A stretch of 36,186 nucleotides of DNA, from NCBI GenBank assembly GCA_900766195.1, contig CAAFUN010000005.1, positions 1 through 36,186 of the forward strand, written 5' to 3'. The notes under the pieces were generated by a model that saw only the letters and a program-made list of their open reading frames with translations, was not told the DNA's origin and made no database searches. Shown piece by piece: positions 7,761 through 16,695 of this stretch; within the stretch, counting starts at the first letter, position 1; every line of letters starts with the position of its first letter. A program made the translations under genes and the position numbers. The stretch comes from an uncultured Bacteroides sp. Lineage in GTDB: Bacteria; Bacteroidota; Bacteroidia; Bacteroidales; Bacteroidaceae.

Positions 7761-9857
7761 ATGATGAAACAAAAAGTATTACTTACACTCTTTTTCGGTG
7801 GCTGTATGTCAGTAACCGCATGGGGACAAACAGAAAAGGGCGACATTACCTTGAACAAAACAGTGGATCTCAATCCTATCGTAGTAACGGGTACTGGAAC
7901 GCATGAGCGTTTGAAAAACACACCAACACCGGTGTCTGTCATCACATCAAGTGAAATAAAGAAAGCAGGAATAACAGATTTCCAACAAGCAATGACCATG
8001 ATGGTGCCTTCACTCTCATTTTCTTCTAATGCCATGGGGTCATATCTGATGATGAACGGTCTGTCTAATAAATATGTACTAATCCTCATCAACGGACGTA
8101 AACTAATAGGTGATACCAGCAACAATATCGACCTCAGCCGTATTGACATGAGCCGGGTGAAACGAATTGAAGTACTCAACGGTGCAGGATCTTCACTTTA
8201 TGGTTCGGATGCCATTGCAGGGGTTATCAACATTATCACCAACGATCCCAAAGATGTGATTGATTTAACCAGTAGCAGCCGATATTCCGGCAAAGGACAA
8301 TATAGTCAGAATGTAAATTTGGATATAGCTAAAGGTGCATTCGGCTCATATACCTCTTTTAAACATGAGCAGAGCGACGGTTGGCAGAATAACAGTTTAC
8401 AATACGACACAAACAAGAAAGGTGAGATCACAGGAACATCAGAAACCGTTTATCCACTTTCTATTGGCTTCCATTCTAATATTGTAAACCAGAAGTTTAC
8501 TTTTGCACCTACCGACAAACTTTCTTTTTATGCCAACGGAGGCTATTATTGGAAACTAACTGACCGCCCCACAAAGATAAAGAATGCAGATAAAACCGAC
8601 AATGGTGGCTCTGAATATGATCTGCAATACGAGTCATACAACTTTGGAGCAGGAGCCTTATACAAATTGGCCAAACGTTCTTCTCTACAATTTGATTTCA
8701 CAGGTGATCACTACGATCAAAGATATAAATATCTGACTGAAAGCAATAACTATAAGCCAGGGGACTATTTATTGACCAAAGCACAGAAAATGTATGATGC
8801 CGAAATGAAAGGTATATTTGGCTTTACGGAAAATAGTACCACAGTATTTGGACTAGATTATCGTTCCGAATCGCTTAACAGTACAAACGGGAACATGGAT
8901 AAAACAGCTTATACTGCATCTGCCTATGCACAGCATGAGTTAAGACTATTTGATCACTTTAAAGGAATCTTTGGCGTACGCTACGACTATCACGAAACAT
9001 CCAAAGGTCGCTTTAGTCCGAAGGCTGCACTGATGTACTCCATTGGCGATTTCAATGTACGCGCCACCTATTCAGGAGGATATCGTGCGCCGGGGCTAGA
9101 TGAACTATATTACAATTTCTTTAAAAGCGCTATGGGCGGTAAACCTGTAGTTACACTGGGTGATGACAACCTCAAGCCCGAACATAGCAAATATGTTTCT
9201 CTGAATATGGAATACCGTACAAATAAGTTCTCTGCATCGGCTACAGGTTACCTGAATTACATCACTGATATGATCACGAAAGTTAATGTCAACATAGCAG
9301 ACCTTGATGATCCTGAAGGTTTCCGTAAATGGGCTATGACGAACTTCGGCATAGATCAGACAACAGCCAATAAGTTGGTCAACTATGGTCAATATATCAA
9401 TTTCGACAAAGCCATGGTGAAAGGATTTGAAGTAAACCTGGCAGCAAATCCATTATCAGGATTCACTTTGAGTGGTAACTATAACTTTGCTTATGCACGT
9501 GGCAGAAACAGCGGAGTATGGCAAAACATAGAACGTTCCGTACGTCACACAGCTACGTTTGTAGGAAACTATGCGCGCAGCTGGAAAGACTATACCTTGA
9601 ATGTAAACCTTAACGGACGCATTCAAAGCAAACGCTTCTATCCTGGCGATACAACTTACGGTGATGCCCCCGGTTTCGGCATATGGAATCTGAACACAAC
9701 CCATTCATTCTCAGGTTTCCGTCACTTTACATTTGAACCGGGTATCGGTCTTGATAACATTTTCAACCGGAAAGATATGCGCCCTAAAGGTGTTAACTAT
9801 TCATTAGTATCACCGGGACGTATGGTTTATGTCAGTCTGGCAATGAAATTCAAATAA
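7761..9857 (+). CDS. btuB: TonB-dependent outer-membrane receptor, BtuB-like
   Basis: The 698-aa product has a signal peptide (cleavage near TAWGQ, about residue 23), a TonB-box-like segment (NPIVVTGTGT), and a plug domain to about 160 (PVSVITSSEI, LINGRKLIGD, RIEVLNGAGSSLYGSDAIAG). A 22-strand-type barrel follows and ends in an aromatic-rich C-terminus. It carries YRAP (441-444) and NLKPE boxes, shared by BtuB and haem receptors. No histidine lies between these boxes, unlike haem receptors of the HmuR type. The upstream riboswitch and downstream corrin genes make corrinoid import the likely role. There is no SusD/BtuG-like surface lipoprotein beside it. The start choice (7761 or 7764) is minor. 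Confidence 0.88.
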   Translation: MMKQKVLLTLFFGGCMSVTAWGQTEKGDITLNKTVDLNPIVVTGTGTHERLKNTPTPVSVITSSEIKKAGITDFQQAMTMMVPSLSFSSNAMGSYLMMNGLSNKYVLILINGRKLIGDTSNNIDLSRIDMSRVKRIEVLNGAGSSLYGSDAIAGVINIITNDPKDVIDLTSSSRYSGKGQYSQNVNLDIAKGAFGSYTSFKHEQSDGWQNNSLQYDTNKKGEITGTSETVYPLSIGFHSNIVNQKFTFAPTDKLSFYANGGYYWKLTDRPTKIKNADKTDNGGSEYDLQYESYNFGAGALYKLAKRSSLQFDFTGDHYDQRYKYLTESNNYKPGDYLLTKAQKMYDAEMKGIFGFTENSTTVFGLDYRSESLNSTNGNMDKTAYTASAYAQHELRLFDHFKGIFGVRYDYHETSKGRFSPKAALMYSIGDFNVRATYSGGYRAPGLDELYYNFFKSAMGGKPVVTLGDDNLKPEHSKYVSLNMEYRTNKFSASATGYLNYITDMITKVNVNIADLDDPEGFRKWAMTNFGIDQTTANKLVNYGQYINFDKAMVKGFEVNLAANPLSGFTLSGNYNFAYARGRNSGVWQNIERSVRHTATFVGNYARSWKDYTLNVNLNGRIQSKRFYPGDTTYGDAPGFGIWNLNTTHSFSGFRHFTFEPGIGLDNIFNRKDMRPKGVNYSLVSPGRMVYVSLAMKFK

Positions 9858-9866
9858 TCAGCAGCA

Positions 9867-10868
9867 ATGATAAAGAGTCTTTTCCTAGTTTTATTTTTAA
9901 GTGTTTCCCTCTTGTGCCCTGCACATGAGGGAAACTTCATTGCAAACGACATGTTGCAAACAATGAAACCCGGCGACAAAGCCGCCCTGCTCATGGTGCA
10001 CTTCGGCACCACACATGATGACACGCGTGCACTGACCATTGACGCCATCAATGCTAAAGCACGTCAAACGTTTCCTCAATTGGAAGTGAGGGAAGCTTAT
10101 ACCTCCCGTATCATTGTGCGCCGTCTCAAAGCACGCGGCATAGAAAAACAAGCACCGATAGATGCACTTCTCCGCTTACGCAGTGAGGGATACACACATA
10201 TTGTCGTGCAAAGTTCCAACATTATAGAAGGCGTAGAAATGGAATCTCTTCGCCGTGACGTAGAGAGCGTACGTATATTCTTTAAGGAAATCCGCCTGAG
10301 TACCCCGTTGCTCTATTCTACCGAAGATGCTGAGAAAGTAGTGGATATTTTAACGAAACGGCTCACATCAGGCACTCCCGTAAGCCAAGCCTATAAAGGA
10401 GGTTCCATTACAGAAGAAACAAAAGGCAAGCACACAAGCGGTAAACCGAGCAAAGAGAGTTTTATTCTCGTTGGTCATGGTACCTGTACACCAAGCACAG
10501 CCATCTATTCGCAAATCGACTATATGCTGAAAGATAGCGGATGGAACAACTTTCACGTAAGTACTATAGAAGGATATCCTACTTTCAACACTATGCTGAA
10601 ACAGCTAAAAGCTGATAAAAACAAGCAAGTCACACTTGTTCCCTTTATGTTCGTAGCCGGAGATCATGCCGACAACGACATATCGGTAGATTGGAAGCAA
10701 GCCTTGGAAAAAGAGGGTTTCACTGTAAGTGTACGCATGGAAGGTTTGGGTCAGATTCCGGAGATACAGCAAATGTTTATTGACCGCATTAGCTTTGTAC
10801 TGAAGCATAGACAGGTAGACATTATGGAGAAGAAAGCAGCATACGCAACTGGTAAAGAACCGGAATAA
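9867..10868 (+). CDS. cbiK: Exported CbiK-type sirohydrochlorin cobaltochelatase
   Basis: This 333-aa protein belongs to the CbiK class II chelatase family, which inserts Co(II) into sirohydrochlorin. The metal-site residues are recognisable: His204 in VGHGTCT, Glu235 in STIEGYPTF and His267 in GDHADNDI, with spacing like Salmonella CbiK. The N-terminus, MIKSLFLVLFLSVSLLCPAH, is a clear signal peptide, unlike the cytosolic enterobacterial enzyme; periplasmic CbiK forms are known in Desulfovibrio. A 25-residue insertion (about 170-190, SQAYKGGSITEETKGKHTSG) is hydrophilic. It lies 9 bp after the receptor and 9 bp before the PepSY gene, so all three are co-transcribed. Confidence 0.88.
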   Translation: MIKSLFLVLFLSVSLLCPAHEGNFIANDMLQTMKPGDKAALLMVHFGTTHDDTRALTIDAINAKARQTFPQLEVREAYTSRIIVRRLKARGIEKQAPIDALLRLRSEGYTHIVVQSSNIIEGVEMESLRRDVESVRIFFKEIRLSTPLLYSTEDAEKVVDILTKRLTSGTPVSQAYKGGSITEETKGKHTSGKPSKESFILVGHGTCTPSTAIYSQIDYMLKDSGWNNFHVSTIEGYPTFNTMLKQLKADKNKQVTLVPFMFVAGDHADNDISVDWKQALEKEGFTVSVRMEGLGQIPEIQQMFIDRISFVLKHRQVDIMEKKAAYATGKEPE

Positions 10869-10877
10869 AGATATGGT

Positions 10878-12545
10878 ATGAAAATACTCACTAAAATAAT
10901 GTACACACTTCACAGAATACTGGGTACCCTACTCAGTATTCTGTTTTTGGTTTGGTTTCTCTCGGCTTTTGTCATGATGTATCACGGCTTTCCGCGTGTC
11001 ACCACTAACGAACAGATACAGAAGTTTGATCAACTGTCCGCAGTGGTGGACAGTCTACCTTCCATCGAAAAGATCACAGCACAATTGCCAAACAATGAAA
11101 AGATTAAAGGAGTTACTCTGAATAGTAAAAAAGGAGAAATGTCCTTTCATATCCGTACGACAAATGACAATTACGACATTGCAGCCTTATCAACACGCGC
11201 ATCTACCCAACCGACAGATACAAAAAACATTGAAGAGACTGCCGCTTTATGGTGCAACGCTCCGGTATCACACATTGACACACTGCATAAACTAGATCAA
11301 TGGATACCCTACGGCGAATTAAAAACTGAATTGCCCATCTATAAATTCTACTTTAACGATAAAGATCGTCACCAACTCTACATCAGCTCGCAAAGCGGCG
11401 AGGTGCTGCAATTTACCACCAAAAGTGAACGTTTCTGGGCATGGGTTGGCCCCATACCGCACTGGGTTTACTTCACATGGTTAAAGCAAAATGAAGAGTT
11501 GTGGAGTACAACAATAATCACGCTCGCTGCAATAGGCTGCCTAATGGTCATTGCAGGAATGTGGGTTACCGTAGATGTATGGCGAAAAACTCGTCGTTCA
11601 CGTCGAAATAGATTCTCTCCTTACCGTAAAAGATGGTATCACTGGCATTATGTCACCGGTATCATATTCGGCATATTTGTATTAACATTTACCTTCAGTG
11701 GCATGATGTCTGTAGCAGACATACCGGAGTGGATTGCCAAATCTACATTGAAGAATCCCGTAAAGACGCTACATGCCAAAGCTCCCCTCCCTGACAGCTA
11801 TGCATTGGATTATAGGAGCGTATTAAAGGCATATCCCAAAACCAAACAATTGCAATGGAGCAATTTTAGAGCGCATCCTTATTACACCTTAAATGACGGA
11901 CAGAATGAGCTATATATAGATGCTTCGGACACCCTGATTCGTCCGTTACAACTTACTGAAAAGGAAATTAGAAAAGCGGTAGAAAGCGTTTATCTGGCAA
12001 AGAATAAAGACGGACACTCTTCAGATAAAAAGAGTAAAAGCAAAGACTCTGTACTTGCAGAAAAGCAAGACGGAAAAGAGAATGTAGAAAGAAGAATGCA
12101 TGCGCATGAGAATAAGAGCAATGAAAAGCAGCATAAGGAAGCAACAAAGCCCGACAAGCAAGAAAAATCAGTACCGATGCATATAGAACTACTGAATCAT
12201 TATGAAACGTACTATCGGGACATGAGCAGGATGTATCGAGGACGCAGCTTGCTACCCGTATGGAAGATTTCGGTAGATGATGCAGACGGGAGTGTATTTT
12301 ATATTCATCCCGAGACAGGCAACATCCGTTATGTTAACACTACCGCTCGATGGAAATACTGGACATACACCGCTTTGCATCGTTTCCGTTTCCCTGGTCT
12401 GAATTCAAATGGCATATTGCGTAAAACATTGTTGTGGGTTATACTTGCCGGAGGTACAATTGTTTCAATTACCGGTGTGGCATTGAGTGTGACGTACATT
12501 CGTAGAAAAGCTCGGAAGAACGGACATAACAGGTTTCATAAATAG
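10878..12545 (+). CDS. PepSY-associated transmembrane protein
   Basis: The 555-aa product has four predicted membrane helices: about 14-36 (ILGTLLSILFLVWFLSAFVM), about 212-232 (after the IPHWVYFTWL motif), about 255-278 (HYVTGIIFGIFVLTFTFSG) and about 518-541 near the C-terminus. Periplasmic PepSY-like domains lie between helices 1-2 and 3-4. This is the layout of the PepSY_TM (PiuB-like) family found beside siderophore and haem receptors and linked to inner-membrane reduction or metal release. An insertion at about 375-434 is very rich in Lys, His, Asp and Glu. Its position between two chelatase-family genes in a B12-regulated run suggests redox or metal handling of an imported or periplasmic tetrapyrrole. 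The exact role is unknown. Confidence 0.8.
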   Translation: MKILTKIMYTLHRILGTLLSILFLVWFLSAFVMMYHGFPRVTTNEQIQKFDQLSAVVDSLPSIEKITAQLPNNEKIKGVTLNSKKGEMSFHIRTTNDNYDIAALSTRASTQPTDTKNIEETAALWCNAPVSHIDTLHKLDQWIPYGELKTELPIYKFYFNDKDRHQLYISSQSGEVLQFTTKSERFWAWVGPIPHWVYFTWLKQNEELWSTTIITLAAIGCLMVIAGMWVTVDVWRKTRRSRRNRFSPYRKRWYHWHYVTGIIFGIFVLTFTFSGMMSVADIPEWIAKSTLKNPVKTLHAKAPLPDSYALDYRSVLKAYPKTKQLQWSNFRAHPYYTLNDGQNELYIDASDTLIRPLQLTEKEIRKAVESVYLAKNKDGHSSDKKSKSKDSVLAEKQDGKENVERRMHAHENKSNEKQHKEATKPDKQEKSVPMHIELLNHYETYYRDMSRMYRGRSLLPVWKISVDDADGSVFYIHPETGNIRYVNTTARWKYWTYTALHRFRFPGLNSNGILRKTLLWVILAGGTIVSITGVALSVTYIRRKARKNGHNRFHK

Positions 12546-12697
12546 AGGTCTATTTTCATAACGAAGAACTCTGTAAAATTAGCTTAAAGAAACAAAGCTT
12601 ATAATCTGACAGAGAATAGTTGAGAAAAGCATATCTCTGTACAGGAAAGCTGCACAAAGAGAACCTTAATAAAAAGAAGAAAAACAAACAGGAATCA

Positions 12698-15600
12698 ATG
12701 ATTTACCGGATGAATACAAGGAAAACAGGAATCATTATAGGGAGTATTCTGGTGTTGGTAGTCCTTGCGGTTACCATTTATAAATACCGGATAGCCCCTA
12801 CTCGCATTCTCATTGTGAATGCGCTTTCGGGACAGGAAGCCGACATTGCATTGAACAATGACAGTAAACAAATTAAGATATCGTTCCTCAAGCCGAAAGA
12901 TGTTAAGGATCTTGGAGGATACGATGCCATTATGATGTTTGGAAGAAGCCTGTTCCTCGACGATAAACAGATTGCTGAACTTAAACGCGTTGCTGACCAG
13001 GGCGTACCTGTATTTACAAATGCCATCAAGAATTTCAGTTTTGTTGTAAATTATAATCTCACCGCCACGCAACAGCGGATATTGCTCGACTACTTTCACA
13101 ACCCCTGCAAACAGAACTACCGCAACGCTTTATGTTATCTACGTTACATTGCTACACCCAACCGTTGGGGAGAGAATGATTTCCAAGGACCGGTAGAGTT
13201 ACCCCATAATCTTTATTACCACTTGGAATACGGCAACTATTTCAAAACGGCCAAAGAACTGACCGGATATCTGAAAGAGAAGAAGCTCTACCATGAGAAT
13301 GGGCGCAATCTTGCATTCATTTCCGGTATTACCTTCCCAATGGAAGGTAACCGTGCACATGTAGATACTCTCATCTCCAAATTGACACAAGCAGGATTCA
13401 ACGTTTACCCCATAACAGGAAGCGGCAAGGCGAGGGAACGGATGATCCGGTCGCTCCATCCTGATGGAATAGTCTATTTGCCTATGGGAAGATTAGGTAA
13501 CGACAATTTCATTGAATGGCTCAATAAAGAAAATATCCCTCTCTTCATGCCTTTCCCACTTATACAGTCGCGTGAGGAATGGTTGGAACTTAATAAGCCT
13601 GTCAGTGGTGGAACGCTGACTGCCCGGGTTGTAGTACCCGAAATAGACGGCGGAATGGCACCGCTGATGATAGCAACTCAGAATCCTAATAAAGAAGGTT
13701 ATTATCTATATACTCCCGAACCGGAAAGGGTACGAACCTTTGTCAGTCATGTTTGCAAGTACATGGGGCTGCATGATAAACCCAATTCAGAGAAACACAT
13801 TGCCATCTGCTACTTCAAGACTCCTGGGAAAGACGCTCTTTTAGCAAGCGGAATGGAAGTGATTCCTTCACTTTATAACTTTCTGAAACGCTTACGAAGT
13901 GAGGGTTACAATACAGATGGACTTCCGGCAACCGTTGAAGAATTCGGCAAACGCATTTTACAAGACGGAGCTGTACTTGGCTCTTACGCTAAAGGTGCAC
14001 AGGAAGCCTTTCTAAAAAAGGCTCATCCGGTGTGGCTTTCCACCTCTCAATATGAGCAATGGGTTCACGAAATGATTTTACCTCAAAAGTACAAAGAAGT
14101 CATACAACGTTACGGAAAAGCACCCGGTGAATTGCTTGCCAATGAAGACAGCATTGCCGTTGCTTGCTTGCGTTTTGGTAATATCTTGCTTTTCCCACAA
14201 CCTCGTCCGGCTTTGGGAGATGATGAATTCAAATTGGTACATGGCATGCAGGTAGCTCCTCCGCATAGTTATCTTGCTCCGTACCTCTATATGCAGAAAG
14301 GCTTCAAAGCCGACGCACTGATCCACTTCGGTACGCACGGCAATCTTGAATATACTCCGGGAAAGAATGTGGCGTTGTCACATGGCGATTGGCCCGATGC
14401 ACTGGTAGGTGATTTACCTCACTTCTATTTCTACACAACAGGAAATGTAGGCGAAGGAATCATAGCCCGTCGCCGTCTCCATGCCGTATTGGTAACACAT
14501 CTCACACCACCGTATATAGAAAGTGGTATGCGCCAACGCTACGCCAACTTATTGGAGGATATTCATAAGGCTGTAAACGACGGTAGTCAACAAAACAGCG
14601 TATTGGGTAAGCGGATAAAGAAAGAGACTGTTCGATTGGGCTTGCATCGTGATCTTGGACTGGATTCGCTGAGTAGCAAGCCTTATTCTCTTGAAGAACT
14701 CGAACGGTTGGATGCCTTTACCGAAGAGATAGCCAACGAAAAAGTTCCGGGTGCTTACTACGTTATGGGACAACCCTATTCCGCAGCTGATCTAATAAAC
14801 ACTACCATCGCTATCACTGCCGACGAACTGGCATATCAGACTGCCCGACATGACGAGCAAAAAGGTAAAATTTCATCCAATGAGTTAAAGAACTACACCT
14901 ACATCGCTCATCACTATCTGCCTACTGCGCAAAAGCGATTGAAAGCGTTATTGATTAATCCGCCGTCTGATACAAGTGTTGTTTCTCCTGAACTGCGTAC
15001 AGCATTACGTTATCGTAGTTTACTAATTGCATCAACGGCAAATGAATTCAACAGCATGATCAGGGGCTTGAAAGGTGGAACTGTTTCCCCCGCTCCTGGT
15101 GGTGATCCCGTACTGAATCCCAATGTGCTTCCCACAGGACGGAACATGTATAGCATCAATGCAGAAACCACTCCAAACACCCGAGCATGGGAAGATGGTA
15201 AACGATTGGCGGAAGCAACAATTAAACAATATCTCACCAAGCACGGAACGTACCCACGCAAAGTGAGTTACACCTTTTGGGCAGGTGAGTTTATCACAAC
15301 GGAAGGAGCTACACTGGCACAAGTGTTATGGATGCTCGGTGTAGAGCCCGTACGCGATGCACAAGGTCGGGTTATGGATCTAAAACTGGTACCGGAAGAA
15401 GTATTGGGACGACCACGTATCAACGTAATGGTTCAAGTATCGGGACAGTTGCGAGACATTGCAGGATCACGACTGAAATTGCTGACGGATGCCGTACGTC
15501 TAGCCTCTATTGCTAAAGATAAAACGCATCCTAACTACGTTGCTTCCGGAACAAAGTTACAGGAAAAGCTTCTGGTGGACAAAGGTACTTCGCCAAAGCG

Positions 15601-16618
15601 AGCCAGAGAGTTGTCCGTCATGCGCGTATTTGGTCCGGTAAACAGTGGGTACAGCACAGGAATCATGGCATACACCGAGCATAGCGGCTCATGGAACAAT
15701 GAAAAAGAAATAGCCATGGGTTACCTCAACAATATGGGAGCCATCTACGGAGATGAGGACAACTGGGGAGAAGCGCCAAAAGACCTATTTGCTTCCGCTT
15801 TGTCAGAGACAGATGTTATTATCCAACCTCGGCAAAGCAATACATGGGGACCTGTATCACTTGATCACGTATACGAATTCACCGGAGGACTTTCACTCAC
15901 CGTTAAGACTGTAACAGGAAAGGAACCCGAAGCCTATATGGCCGACTATCGCAACCGGAATAACCGTAGGATGCAAGATGCAAAAGAAGCCATAGCTGTA
16001 GAGGCGCGAAGCACAATACTGAATCCGGTCTTTGTGCAGGAACGAATGAAAGGAGGAGCCACCACTGCACAGATGTTTGGTGAAACCTTCCGCAACATTT
16101 TCGGTTGGTCGGTGATGCGTCCATCCGCTTTGGACAAAGAGCTGTACAATGATTTATACAAAATGTATGTTGCCGATGAAAACAAGCTCGGCATTTACGA
16201 CTACTTTAGCCGAATAAATCCGGCAGCTTATCAGAACATGACGGCTGTCATGCTGGAAAGTGCACGAAAAGGCTACTGGAAAGCTACTTCCAGCCAGTTG
16301 AAAGCCATAGCTTCTGCACACGCACGAATGACTGACGAGAAAGGAGCTGCCTGCACGGAGTTTGTATGCGACAATGCTAAGTTGCAAAACTTTATCGCCG
16401 GCAAGCTAGATGCACAAACGCGGAAAGCATTTGATAAGAACATGGATGCAGTCTATTCCACTGCCTCATCCGGCAAGAATATGCTATTGAAAAAGCAAAG
16501 TATGATGACCGGACAAGCAACCGAAAAACAAACATTCAACGGATTATTGATTGGCGTCATAGTATTGATAATCTTCGGGGTATTGGTTCTGTTTATAAAA
16601 CGACGAAGGAGAAAATAG
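12698..16618 (+). CDS. cobN: Membrane-anchored CobN/HmuS-family chelatase-like protein
   Basis: The 1306-aa product is a full-length CobN/BchH-family large subunit: HFGTHGNLEYTPGKN (His543, His547), DWPDALVGDLPHFYFYTTGN, PTGRNMYSI, GRPRINVMVQVSGQLRD, and NPVFVQERMKGGATTAQM. Unlike classical CobN it has a helix at about 11-28 after a basic N-terminus and another at about 1282-1300 followed by KRRRRK. By the positive-inside rule both ends are cytoplasmic and the catalytic body periplasmic. No CobS/CobT ATPase partner is present. It may be closer to HmuS, the CobN-like protein of Bacteroidetes haem operons, than to a cobaltochelatase; the cobN symbol indicates the family only. ATG 12698 is chosen over an upstream TTG because AGGA lies 6 nt before it and the extra N-terminus is low-complexity lysine-rich. 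Confidence 0.87.
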   Translation: MIYRMNTRKTGIIIGSILVLVVLAVTIYKYRIAPTRILIVNALSGQEADIALNNDSKQIKISFLKPKDVKDLGGYDAIMMFGRSLFLDDKQIAELKRVADQGVPVFTNAIKNFSFVVNYNLTATQQRILLDYFHNPCKQNYRNALCYLRYIATPNRWGENDFQGPVELPHNLYYHLEYGNYFKTAKELTGYLKEKKLYHENGRNLAFISGITFPMEGNRAHVDTLISKLTQAGFNVYPITGSGKARERMIRSLHPDGIVYLPMGRLGNDNFIEWLNKENIPLFMPFPLIQSREEWLELNKPVSGGTLTARVVVPEIDGGMAPLMIATQNPNKEGYYLYTPEPERVRTFVSHVCKYMGLHDKPNSEKHIAICYFKTPGKDALLASGMEVIPSLYNFLKRLRSEGYNTDGLPATVEEFGKRILQDGAVLGSYAKGAQEAFLKKAHPVWLSTSQYEQWVHEMILPQKYKEVIQRYGKAPGELLANEDSIAVACLRFGNILLFPQPRPALGDDEFKLVHGMQVAPPHSYLAPYLYMQKGFKADALIHFGTHGNLEYTPGKNVALSHGDWPDALVGDLPHFYFYTTGNVGEGIIARRRLHAVLVTHLTPPYIESGMRQRYANLLEDIHKAVNDGSQQNSVLGKRIKKETVRLGLHRDLGLDSLSSKPYSLEELERLDAFTEEIANEKVPGAYYVMGQPYSAADLINTTIAITADELAYQTARHDEQKGKISSNELKNYTYIAHHYLPTAQKRLKALLINPPSDTSVVSPELRTALRYRSLLIASTANEFNSMIRGLKGGTVSPAPGGDPVLNPNVLPTGRNMYSINAETTPNTRAWEDGKRLAEATIKQYLTKHGTYPRKVSYTFWAGEFITTEGATLAQVLWMLGVEPVRDAQGRVMDLKLVPEEVLGRPRINVMVQVSGQLRDIAGSRLKLLTDAVRLASIAKDKTHPNYVASGTKLQEKLLVDKGTSPKRARELSVMRVFGPVNSGYSTGIMAYTEHSGSWNNEKEIAMGYLNNMGAIYGDEDNWGEAPKDLFASALSETDVIIQPRQSNTWGPVSLDHVYEFTGGLSLTVKTVTGKEPEAYMADYRNRNNRRMQDAKEAIAVEARSTILNPVFVQERMKGGATTAQMFGETFRNIFGWSVMRPSALDKELYNDLYKMYVADENKLGIYDYFSRINPAAYQNMTAVMLESARKGYWKATSSQLKAIASAHARMTDEKGAACTEFVCDNAKLQNFIAGKLDAQTRKAFDKNMDAVYSTASSGKNMLLKKQSMMTGQATEKQTFNGLLIGVIVLIIFGVLVLFIKRRRRK

Positions 16619-16665
16619 TTAATAACTTCTGCACTTCGCCACCTATAAAAGACAATTATTACATG

Positions 16666-16673
16666 TACATTTG
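16666..16673 (+). promoter_or_regulatory. Candidate internal -7 box before cbiH-cbiC
   Basis: TACATTTG matches TAnnTTTG and lies 22 nt before the chosen start, in the 77-bp gap after the CobN-family gene. No TTTG -33 element is present at the right spacing. If active, it would let the corrin-ring enzymes be made without the riboswitch leader. Confidence 0.3.
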
Positions 16674-16695
16674 CAATCTACTAAAGAATTGTATC

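Noticed and set aside
12546..12697. Possible small gene or regulator between the PepSY and CobN-like genes
   Set aside because: The 150-bp gap has no open frame with a start and no terminator; the in-frame TTG at 12620 only adds a lysine-rich low-complexity stretch to CobN.
7761..16618. Reading the receptor and CobN-like protein as a haem (Hmu) uptake operon
   Set aside because: No HmuY-like lipoprotein, no TolQ-like genes, no histidine between the YRAP and NLKPE boxes of the receptor, and a cobalamin riboswitch in front. HmuS-like chemistry for the CobN protein remains possible.
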